Origin: Deltaproteobacteria bacterium
Lineage (GTDB): Bacteria > Myxococcota > Kuafuiibacteriia > Kuafuiibacteriales > Kuafuiibacteriaceae
Assembly: GCA_016703535.1 (NCBI GenBank)
Contig: JADJBV010000002.1
Coordinates: 1,054,001 to 1,118,000 of the forward strand
Direction of reading: 5' to 3'
DNA length: 64,000 nt
Position 1 is the first letter of the stretch; each line of letters opens with the position of its first letter. Below, in pieces: positions 34,873-41,391 of this stretch. A model generated the notes under the pieces. It ran no database searches. It worked only from the letters and a program-made list of their open reading frames with translations, and was not told the origin of the DNA. The position numbers and the translations under genes were made by a program.

Positions 34873-35433
34873 TCAGAAGTTCACTGCGCCCAGCTGCGCG
34901 CCGATCAAGATCGCGCTTGGATCAGCGGGCGTGGGGGCAGGTCGCAGGAGCACGCTTAGCCCCGCCGCGGGCCCGGGAGCACGGGCGCTCCCGCTGAGGT
35001 TGACGGTCAACACCTCGGCGGCGCCCGCCCAGATCGGGGCGGCCAAAGCCCACCCCGGCGGCAGATCGGCCAGGTAAACGGCGGCGAACCAGCCCGCGTT
35101 GGCCAACACCCCCGCCAAGAGGGTCCACAGGAACGACGGCCGGTTGACGCGGGAGGAGTCGGCGATCCCGTAGGTGACCGCGGCGCTGAGGAGGGGCGGG
35201 ATGGTCAAGAACGCTGCCGCTGCGGCGATGGTGCCCGGGTCGTTTTCGACCTCGGTGTTGCTGAGGCGGATCTTGATCAAGCCGCTCGAGAGGAGGGCGA
35301 CCGCGGTGACGGTCATGGCGGCGAGGTGAACGGTGGGGCTGGCGAAGGACTCGAGCACCACCAGGTCGGGCTCGACCTCAGCCGAAGCGAGGCGCGGCAA
35401 CAAGATCAACACCACCACGACGCCTTTGGTCAT
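34873..35433 (-). CDS. Small integral membrane protein of unknown function
   Basis: The 186-residue protein starts with a signal-like segment (GVVVVLILLPRLASA) and has about four further hydrophobic segments (VHLAAMTVTAVALLSSGLI, TIAAAAAFLTIPPLLSAAVTYGI, FLWTLLAGVLANAGWFAAVYLA, GWALAAPIWAGAAEVLTV). No conserved charged or catalytic residues stand out. It is convergent with the lipoprotein gene upstream (18 nt between stops). No family recognised. Confidence 0.6.
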   Translation of the reverse strand: MTKGVVVVLILLPRLASAEVEPDLVVLESFASPTVHLAAMTVTAVALLSSGLIKIRLSNTEVENDPGTIAAAAAFLTIPPLLSAAVTYGIADSSRVNRPSFLWTLLAGVLANAGWFAAVYLADLPPGWALAAPIWAGAAEVLTVNLSGSARAPGPAAGLSVLLRPAPTPADPSAILIGAQLGAVNF

Positions 35434-35481
35434 TGGGCCCAGTGTAGCTGGACCGGCGTCGTGGGTGTTGGTCTTGCTTGT

Positions 35482-36567
35482 TTACTCGGCGGCGGGGCGG
35501 CTCCGCTCGGCGTCGTCGGTCTCTGGGCCCAGGTCGTCGCCCACCGGCATCGAGTCGTCTTGGCAATCCATGGCCCAGCGGGCCTCCAAGCGGCCGGCGC
35601 CGCCGTCCCGGTGCACCATCAGGCCACGGAGGGCGCCGCTGGCTCGGCCGGCTCGAACCTGGATCCGGGCCCGCACCAACGCGTGTTGGTCGTCGATGCG
35701 CTCGAACTTGCCCCGGACCCGGGCGATCGCCCCACCTTCTCGGGTGATGATCTTGCCGAAGATCACCGGCTCACCTTCGCCGCGAAAGCCATAGGCGCCG
35801 CGGAAGTGACCGAGCTTTTCGCCGTCGTGGTTGAGCAACACGCCCCGCACCCGACCGATGCCGTCCTCCCCCAAAGGCGCCAAACGGGCCCGCAAGGTGC
35901 CCCCTCGACAAGCCGGATCTTGGATCGGCCGTTCCGCGGTCTTTCGGTAGGCCTGGATCGCGACCTCACCTTGGGCGCTGGCGTGGATGCTGCGGTGATC
36001 GATCAGCTCCCGCAGGGGCAAGGCCACTCGCAGGCCGGCGGTCTCCAGCACCAAGCCCTCTCGACCTTCAGCGGCCGGCACGTATTCGATCAACAAACGA
36101 GCGCCGTCGCTGTCCCCGGCCCGGATGGCCGAACCAAAGGCCACGTGGCTGCGATCGATCCGCTCGAGTACGCCCACCTCACCGTCCTCCAGTTGCTGAC
36201 GGACCGCGTGGATCAGGCCGCCTTCCGCCAACAGGTGCAGGCGCCAACGGCCCTCACCGTCGAGGCCCCGCTCGACCAGGTCACCGTAACGCACGGTCAC
36301 CACCACACTCACCACCTCGGGGCGTTCGCGGGCGGCGTCGGCGGCCTCGGCGGTCGCCGGATCGTCGGGGTATTGGGTCTCTCGGTCTTGGCGCTCTTCT
36401 TCGCGCACCGCGGGATCGTCGAAGGCCGGGGCTTCATCACCTTCCCGAATTCCGGCGTAGGAGAGCTCGAGTTCAGTCGACGCGGCGGGATCGGTCCCCG
36501 CGCCGCAGGCCCCCTGGACCACCACCGACCACAAGGCGAAGGAAAGCAGAGAATGTTGGATCTTCAT
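35482..36567 (-). CDS. Secreted protein of unknown function with beta-rich C-terminal repeats
   Basis: The 361-residue precursor starts at ATG 36567 with GAGGAGG 6 nt upstream. It has a signal peptide (SLLSFALWSVVVQGAC) that may be lipidated though QGAC is not a canonical lipobox. An acidic linker rich in Asp/Glu/Ala follows (about 35-80), then a globular domain with motifs GRIVGVLLNHDGEKLGHFRG-like and GKIITREGGAIARVRGKFERID. These short beta units (GxxRGxFxx) recur three times. It lies 120 nt downstream of the FNR-like gene on the same strand. Function unknown. Confidence 0.68.
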   Translation of the reverse strand: MKIQHSLLSFALWSVVVQGACGAGTDPAASTELELSYAGIREGDEAPAFDDPAVREEERQDRETQYPDDPATAEAADAARERPEVVSVVVTVRYGDLVERGLDGEGRWRLHLLAEGGLIHAVRQQLEDGEVGVLERIDRSHVAFGSAIRAGDSDGARLLIEYVPAAEGREGLVLETAGLRVALPLRELIDHRSIHASAQGEVAIQAYRKTAERPIQDPACRGGTLRARLAPLGEDGIGRVRGVLLNHDGEKLGHFRGAYGFRGEGEPVIFGKIITREGGAIARVRGKFERIDDQHALVRARIQVRAGRASGALRGLMVHRDGGAGRLEARWAMDCQDDSMPVGDDLGPETDDAERSRPAAE

Positions 36568-36687
36568 GACGGGCCTCCTCATGGGAGGGAGGCATCGCAA
36601 GGGTCGGGCCAAGGCCGCGGAATGGCCCGAAGGCCGAGGTGCGGACTGTTGCCCGCATTCGCCCCCCGGGCCCACTGCGGACTGCGG

Positions 36688-37353
36688 TCAGCGAACGAGT
36701 CGCTCAGTCCGCGGGGTGGACGTAGGCGGAACACGCACGCGCCGCCCTCGCACCTCGAGGAGCCCGGCCCGGGCCAGCTTTTGGATGGTCCGGGACACGG
36801 TGGCCAAGGCCAGGCCCAAAAGTTCACCCAGCTCCTTGCGGGTCAGCGGCAGGGTCACCCAAGTGCCGGCCGGGACTTCCCCGATCAGCTGCAGCAGCGC
36901 GCTCTTCACCCGCTCTTCGGCCGACATCGAACCCAAGGCCACCATCCCGTCCCGCAGCCGCGAGGCCCCGTCTTCGACCGCCCGACTGAGGCGCAGGCCT
37001 TCACTCGGCTGGGCCAATAAGTTCCGCTCCAGCTCCGGCAGGGTGGCGCGGCAGAGGCGGGCCCCGGTCAAAGCTTCGACGGTGCATTGGTAGCTGTCGC
37101 GGGAGAGGGTTTCGGTGCCGACCAGGTCGCCGGGTCGCACGATCCGCAGGCCCACGATGCGGCCGTCCTCCAAGGTCCGGGTCTCGCGCAAAAAACCTTC
37201 GAGCACCCCGTAGATGGTGGTCGCCGGATCGCCCTCCAGGTGGAGGAGCTGCTTGGGCAACAGTTCGGTCCGAGCCCGGCCGTTGCCGTGGCTGCAGCTG
37301 CCGCAGTCTCGAGGCTCCTGGCTGGGCCCGAACAACGGACAGGCGCCGTTCAT
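36688..37353 (-). CDS. CRP/FNR-family regulator with N-terminal cysteines (possible oxygen sensor)
   Basis: The 221-residue protein has a cyclic-nucleotide-binding-like fold (about 30-140; LPKQLLHLEGDPATTIYGVLEG, RIVRPGDLVGTETL) and a C-terminal winged helix (LTRKELGELLGLALATVSRTIQKL). N-terminal Cys5, Cys17 and Cys20 (CPLFG...DCGSC) plus later Cys in YQCTVE and RLCRA could ligate a [4Fe-4S] cluster as in FNR, although spacing differs. ATG 37353 is chosen because the longer frame starts inside a perfect FNR-type box at 37400-37413. That box, and a second at 41344 before the oxidase operon, make it the likely regulator of both. Recognition-helix SR is kept, but the usual Glu is Ala. Confidence 0.85.
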   Translation of the reverse strand: MNGACPLFGPSQEPRDCGSCSHGNGRARTELLPKQLLHLEGDPATTIYGVLEGFLRETRTLEDGRIVGLRIVRPGDLVGTETLSRDSYQCTVEALTGARLCRATLPELERNLLAQPSEGLRLSRAVEDGASRLRDGMVALGSMSAEERVKSALLQLIGEVPAGTWVTLPLTRKELGELLGLALATVSRTIQKLARAGLLEVRGRRVRVPPTSTPRTERLVR

Positions 37354-37399
37354 CAGGCCGGGATGTTCGGGACCGGGGTTGGGTCCCGTCAACTCAACT

Positions 37400-37413
37400 T
37401 TGATCGAGATCAA
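37400..37413. promoter_or_regulatory. FNR-type box TTGATCGAGATCAA
   Basis: Exact match to the FNR consensus TTGAT-N4-ATCAA. It sits between the divergent FNR-like gene and the SCO-like gene, 36 nt before the latter's GTG. A box centred at -41.5 would place a TSS near 37448, with TAACCA (37436-37441) as a weak -10, so transcription toward the SCO-like gene could be nearly leaderless. Confidence 0.8.
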
Positions 37414-37448
37414 AAAAGCCCTGGACCCGATCTGCTAACCAGGCGGCC

Positions 37449-38033
37449 GTGGACGGCGAAAAACTCCGCAAGATCTTTGGTTCGGGGTGGTTTTGGTTGG
37501 TGTTTGCCCTAGCAGGCTACGGCCTGTGGATGGCCGGCGCCACCATGCGCTACCACCAGCCCAAGCTCCCGGACGCCATTGGCCAGGTCCCCAACTTCCA
37601 GCTGACCGATCAAGACGGGACCCCCTTCGGCACCCAGGAGCTGACCGGCAAGATCTGGGTCGGCGCCTGGATCGAAGATCCCAAGGGTGAGGTCGGCCAG
37701 CTCGCCGCCTCTGCCATGGAGGACGTGCTGCGCAAGATGATCAAGGCCAAGGACAGCTTCTGCCTGGTCTTGATCGGCGGCGATCCCAGCCGCACGCCGT
37801 CGCCGGCCCGGGGTCGTTGGCGTTCGCTCCACGGCGAGTCGCCGGCCCTAGAGGCCCTCCGGCCCACCTTGGGCGCCGACCCTCGCACGCTGATGTTGAT
37901 CGATCGCCAGGGAAAGATCCGGGGCCGCTACGGCACCGACAAAGCCGGGCAAAAGGCCCTGCTCCGAGACTTCACGTTGATCTTGAGTTTGGATCCGGCG
38001 GCGCCCGTTCAGAACGGGAAGACCAGCACGTAG
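37449..38033 (+). CDS. SCO1-like thioredoxin-fold protein lacking the metal-binding cysteines
   Basis: The 194-residue protein has one N-terminal membrane helix (GWFWLVFALAGYGLWMAG) and a periplasmic thioredoxin-like domain (VPNFQLTDQDGTPFGTQELTGKIWVGAWIEDPKGEV ... DPRTLMLIDRQGKIRGRYG). In SCO copper chaperones the segment after the first strand holds CXXXC; here it reads WIEDPKGEV with no Cys. Position beside a cytochrome c oxidase operon and an FNR box supports a link to oxidase assembly, but copper transfer by the usual site seems excluded. Its 3' end overlaps the convergent coxC by 25 nt. Start GTG 37449. Confidence 0.7.
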   Translation: MDGEKLRKIFGSGWFWLVFALAGYGLWMAGATMRYHQPKLPDAIGQVPNFQLTDQDGTPFGTQELTGKIWVGAWIEDPKGEVGQLAASAMEDVLRKMIKAKDSFCLVLIGGDPSRTPSPARGRWRSLHGESPALEALRPTLGADPRTLMLIDRQGKIRGRYGTDKAGQKALLRDFTLILSLDPAAPVQNGKTST

Positions 38034-38539
38034 ATCAAGAACCAGATCACGCCGACGAAGTGCCAGTAGTTGGCCCACAGGCCCACCGTCAGCGCCCGCG
38101 GGGCCTGGCGCAGCGCCAAGATCACCAAGGCGATGGCGCCGACCGCCGCGTGCACCAAGTGGAACACCGCGATCAACGCGACAAAAGCCGAGACGGGTGA
38201 GCCCTCGACCTTAAAGCCCGCCGCCATGGCTTGTTGGGCGACCCAAACTTGGGACAACACGAACACCGCCCCCGCCACCGCCGCGGTCACCAACCCCAGC
38301 CGCAGTTCTCGTCGCCGCTTCACCTCGACCCCGACGCTGGAGATCACCACCGCGATGGTCGAGAGCAAAAGCCCGGCGCTGGAGATCGGCGCCAGCCCGG
38401 AGGGGGGCCAGACGTTCTGCCGCGCTTTGAGGAGGAGGAAGGTGAAGAACAGCCCCGCGAACATCATCCACCAGGAGCCCAGGAAAAAGATCATCCCGGT
38501 GCGGGCGGTGGCCTCTTGATGTCGCAGGGCGTCGGTCAT
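38009..38539 (-). CDS. coxC: Cytochrome c oxidase subunit III
   Basis: The 176-residue membrane protein has five hydrophobic segments, the short form of subunit III. Features include GMIFFLGSWWMMFAGLFFTFLLLKARQNVWPP, GFKVEGSPVSAFVALIAVFHLVHAAVGAIAL with the conserved His, and the terminal GLWANYWHFVGVIWFLIYVLVF. It follows coxA on the same strand by 12 nt as the last gene of the oxidase operon. Its 3' end overlaps the convergent SCO-like gene by 25 nt. Confidence 0.92.
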   Translation of the reverse strand: MTDALRHQEATARTGMIFFLGSWWMMFAGLFFTFLLLKARQNVWPPSGLAPISSAGLLLSTIAVVISSVGVEVKRRRELRLGLVTAAVAGAVFVLSQVWVAQQAMAAGFKVEGSPVSAFVALIAVFHLVHAAVGAIALVILALRQAPRALTVGLWANYWHFVGVIWFLIYVLVFPF

Positions 38540-38551
38540 CGGGACGAGGGC

Positions 38552-40321
38552 TCAGGCCGCCGACGACGGCGCTTGGGCCGGGCCCATGCCGTCTACGACC
38601 TCGGTTTGGCTGGCCCAGTCGCGGCCCAACTTGCTGGACAACTCGGGGTTGGCCATCTCGTGAGGACCACGCACCACCGTCGGCACCACGTCGAAGTTGT
38701 GGAACACCGGCGGGGACGGGAGGGTCCACTCCAGGGTGCCCACTTCCCACGGGTTCTCGGAGGCCTTTTTGCCCGCGAAGATCGACTTGATGAAGTTGAT
38801 GGCGAACAAGGCCTGAGCGCTGATCAAGGTGAAGGCGAACATCGAGGTCATCTTGTTCAGCGGCGCCAACTTCTGGATGTACGTGTACACGTAGGGATCG
38901 AAGAGGCGGCGCTGCTGACCGGCGTAGCCCGCGGCCATCATGATCACGAAGGCGGCGGTGATGGCGATGACCGTCACCCAGAAGTGAATTTTGCCCAGCC
39001 GTTCGTCCATCATCCGGCCGAACATCTTGGGGAACCAGAAGTGGATCCCGGCGAAGGAGCCGAGCAAGGAGGCCGCGCCCATCGTCAGGTGGAAGTGGCC
39101 CACCACCCACAAGGTGTCGTGCAGGTAGAGGTCGGTGGAGATGGTGCCAAGGGGCAAGCCGGTCAAGCCGCCGATGCCGAACACCCAAACCACACCCAAG
39201 CTGAACAACATCGGGGTGTGCAGGCGCATCGAGCCCTTCCAGATGGTGCGCAGCCAGTTGGCGAACAAGATCACCGCCGGGAAGCTGATCGAGAGGGTCA
39301 AGATCTCGAAGGTCAGGCCCAGGGTCGGCGAGATGCCGGTGACGTACATGTGGTGGCCGTAAACAAAGCCCGACAACACCGTCACCAGGATCATCGAGTA
39401 GACCGAACCCTTGTGCCAAAACGCCGGCTTCCGGGAGAAGAAGGCCAAGAGGTCACCGATGATGCCCCAGACCGGAAGGATCAGGATGTACACCTCGGGG
39501 TGACCGAACAACCAGAAGAGGTGCTGAAAGAGGATCGGGTCGCCCTGTTCGGGGCCGACCGCGGCGCCGGCCAAGAAGAAGCGGGTGCCGAAGGTCCGGT
39601 CCGCCAAGAGCAAGAGGCCGCCGGAGCCGAGCACCGGGACCCAAAGCAAGTTGAGGATGGAGGTCAACCAGAGACCCCAGATGGTCTGAGGCAAGCGCAT
39701 CCAGGTCAGGCCCGGGGCCCGCAGCCGGATCACCGTGGTGATGTAGTTGACCGCACCCATGATGGTCGAGACGCCGACCACGAAGAGGGCCAACACGACC
39801 AAACTCTGCCCAAGGCCCGGCATACCGACGTTGCTCGAGAGGGGCGGGTAGGTGGTCCAGCCGGCGCCGGCGGCGCCCATCGGCACGACGAAGGCGGCCA
39901 AGAGGATCACGCCCGAGAGCACGTAGATCCAGTAGGACAACATGTTCAACACCGGGAACGCCATGTCCCGGGCGCCGATCATCAGCGGGATGGTGTAGTT
40001 GCCAAAGGCGCCGATCAGCAGGGCCGGGATGCCCCAGAACACCATGATCAAGCCGTGCATGGTGAAGATGGTGTTGTAGGCCGACGGGGTCACCGAACCG
40101 CCGCTGGAGGGGTAGAGCAGGTTGCCGAGGAACGGGATCGGCCGGCCCGGGAAGGCCCACTGCCAGCGGATCATGAAGGCCAAGGTCCCGCCCAGGGCCA
40201 AGAACAACAGCCCGGTCACCAGGAACTGCTTCGCGATCCACTTGTGATCGAGGGAGAAAAGGTACCGGCGCGCAAAGTCCTGCGGCGGAGCGTGGATGGG
40301 TTGTAGATCGTTGTTGCTCAT
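38552..40321 (-). CDS. coxA: Cytochrome c oxidase subunit I, K-channel variant
   Basis: The 589-residue catalytic subunit reduces oxygen to water and pumps protons. Seen are the heme and CuB ligands: HGLIMVFW, GHPEVYILILP with the His-Tyr pair and channel Glu, GHHMYVTG and VVGHFHLTMG. The D-channel segment GNYTIPLMIGARDMAFP is present. The helix VIII stretch that normally reads PTGxKxFxW is PAVILFANW, so the K-channel Thr and Lys are absent. ATG 40321 overlaps the coxB stop by 4 nt. The operon is 41304 small protein, coxB, coxA, coxC, preceded by an FNR box. Confidence 0.94.
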   Translation of the reverse strand: MSNNDLQPIHAPPQDFARRYLFSLDHKWIAKQFLVTGLLFLALGGTLAFMIRWQWAFPGRPIPFLGNLLYPSSGGSVTPSAYNTIFTMHGLIMVFWGIPALLIGAFGNYTIPLMIGARDMAFPVLNMLSYWIYVLSGVILLAAFVVPMGAAGAGWTTYPPLSSNVGMPGLGQSLVVLALFVVGVSTIMGAVNYITTVIRLRAPGLTWMRLPQTIWGLWLTSILNLLWVPVLGSGGLLLLADRTFGTRFFLAGAAVGPEQGDPILFQHLFWLFGHPEVYILILPVWGIIGDLLAFFSRKPAFWHKGSVYSMILVTVLSGFVYGHHMYVTGISPTLGLTFEILTLSISFPAVILFANWLRTIWKGSMRLHTPMLFSLGVVWVFGIGGLTGLPLGTISTDLYLHDTLWVVGHFHLTMGAASLLGSFAGIHFWFPKMFGRMMDERLGKIHFWVTVIAITAAFVIMMAAGYAGQQRRLFDPYVYTYIQKLAPLNKMTSMFAFTLISAQALFAINFIKSIFAGKKASENPWEVGTLEWTLPSPPVFHNFDVVPTVVRGPHEMANPELSSKLGRDWASQTEVVDGMGPAQAPSSAA

Positions 40322-41106
40322 CGCTGGTTCCAGCTCCAGCCCCAGTGGGCTTCTGCGTCTTCTTCGCTGTAGAGGGACTTCGCGTCGCGCTGGGCCAACT
40401 CGAGCCATTGCTCGAACTCGGCCTCGGGCATCACCGTCATCATCGCCCGCATCTTGTAGTGGTTGATGCCGCAGTGTTGGGCGCAGGCGATCTCGTAGCT
40501 GCCCGGGGTCTTGGCCTCGAACCAGGCCTGGGTGATGGAGCCCGGGACCGCGTCGGTCTTGATCCGCAGCTGCGGGATGTAGAGGTTGTGCAGCACGTCG
40601 GCCGCGGCCACCTGCATCAACACCGGGCGCCCCACCGGGACCCGCAGGTCATTGAGGCGCACGATGTCATCTTCGGTGTTGAACTTGCCGTCCGCGCCCG
40701 CGTAGCGACCTTCCCAGACCCACTGGCGAGCGTTGATCTCCAGGCGCAAGGTCTTGGGATCTTCTTCGACGCCTTTGAAGTTCCAGAAGACCTGGCCCAC
40801 GTCGATGAAGGACTTGGTGAACAAGGTGCCGTCGACGACCACAAAGACGAAGCCGGCGATGCCAAGGGCCACCACCCAGTCCTTGGGCTTGTCACCGGGC
40901 TCGTAGACCGCTTTGTGTTTGCCATCCCGGTGCAGGATCATCGCGGCGAATAGCCACGCGGCCATCAGCGCAAACAGCGCGAAGATCCAGAACGTCGAGA
41001 AGTCCATCAACCAGTCGATGCGATGACCGTGAACGGTCTGATCGACGGGGCGATCGAGGATGCCTTGCTGGGCCACCGCGGCCATGAGCCAAGAGGTCGA
41101 AGTCAT
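40318..41106 (-). CDS. coxB: Cytochrome c oxidase subunit II
   Basis: The 262-residue protein has two transmembrane helices (STFWIFALFALMAAWLFAAMI; WVVALGIAGFVFVVVDGTLF) and a periplasmic CuA domain. Seen are ARQWVWEGRYAGADGKFNTEDDI, DVLHNLYIPQLRIKTDAVPG with the first CuA His, and CAQHCGINHYKM as the CuA loop. The usual CXEXCXXXHXXM has Gln for Glu here, a ligand that acts through its backbone. No fused cytochrome c domain is present. ATG 41106 directly follows the stop of the small membrane protein; its stop overlaps coxA by 4 nt. Confidence 0.94.
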   Translation of the reverse strand: MTSTSWLMAAVAQQGILDRPVDQTVHGHRIDWLMDFSTFWIFALFALMAAWLFAAMILHRDGKHKAVYEPGDKPKDWVVALGIAGFVFVVVDGTLFTKSFIDVGQVFWNFKGVEEDPKTLRLEINARQWVWEGRYAGADGKFNTEDDIVRLNDLRVPVGRPVLMQVAAADVLHNLYIPQLRIKTDAVPGSITQAWFEAKTPGSYEIACAQHCGINHYKMRAMMTVMPEAEFEQWLELAQRDAKSLYSEEDAEAHWGWSWNQR

Positions 41107-41304
41107 CTACCGGGTCCCTCCGTCCTTGGGGAGCGCCACCCACACGACGCCCGCGACGATCAAGGGCAGGGCCATCATGGCGCCGAGGCCCAGCAAGGTC
41201 GCGTTGTTGTTCGGCCGTGAGGCACAGGCCGCACACGCCCAGGCCACCTTGGGCACGGACGCGGCGATCGCCGAAAAGGCTAGGGTGACGAGGAATTTCT
41301 CCAC
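41107..41304 (-). CDS. Small membrane protein leading the cytochrome oxidase operon
   Basis: The 65-residue protein (GTG 41304) has a signal-like segment (LVTLAFSAIAASVPKVAWA), then ACAACASRPNNNA, and a second hydrophobic helix (LLGLGAMMALPLIVAGVVWVAL). The paired cysteines after the first segment could bind a metal. Its stop abuts the coxB start without a gap, so it is translationally coupled and probably an oxidase assembly or accessory peptide. No family is recognised. The FNR box ends 40 nt upstream. Confidence 0.7.
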   Translation of the reverse strand: MEKFLVTLAFSAIAASVPKVAWACAACASRPNNNATLLGLGAMMALPLIVAGVVWVALPKDGGTR

Positions 41305-41343
41305 GGAACGCGAGCTAGGTACCAGGACTCGGGTAGCCGCGTT

Positions 41344-41357
41344 TTGATCCAGATCAA
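41344..41357. promoter_or_regulatory. FNR-type box TTGATCCAGATCAA upstream of the oxidase operon
   Basis: Exact TTGAT-N4-ATCAA palindrome of the same TTGATC-N2-GATCAA form as the box at 37400. For minus-strand transcription a -41.5 position predicts a TSS near 41309, five bases before the first start codon, with TACCTA as a weak -10. Confidence 0.82.
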
Positions 41358-41391
41358 AGTCGCCCCCTTTGCCGGGGGTGCGTAGTTAACC

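Noticed and set aside
37354..37413. Longer N-terminus of the FNR-like regulator
   Set aside because: Its TTG start lies within the FNR box; the ATG at 37353 gives an N-terminus with the Cys cluster near the start, as in FNR.
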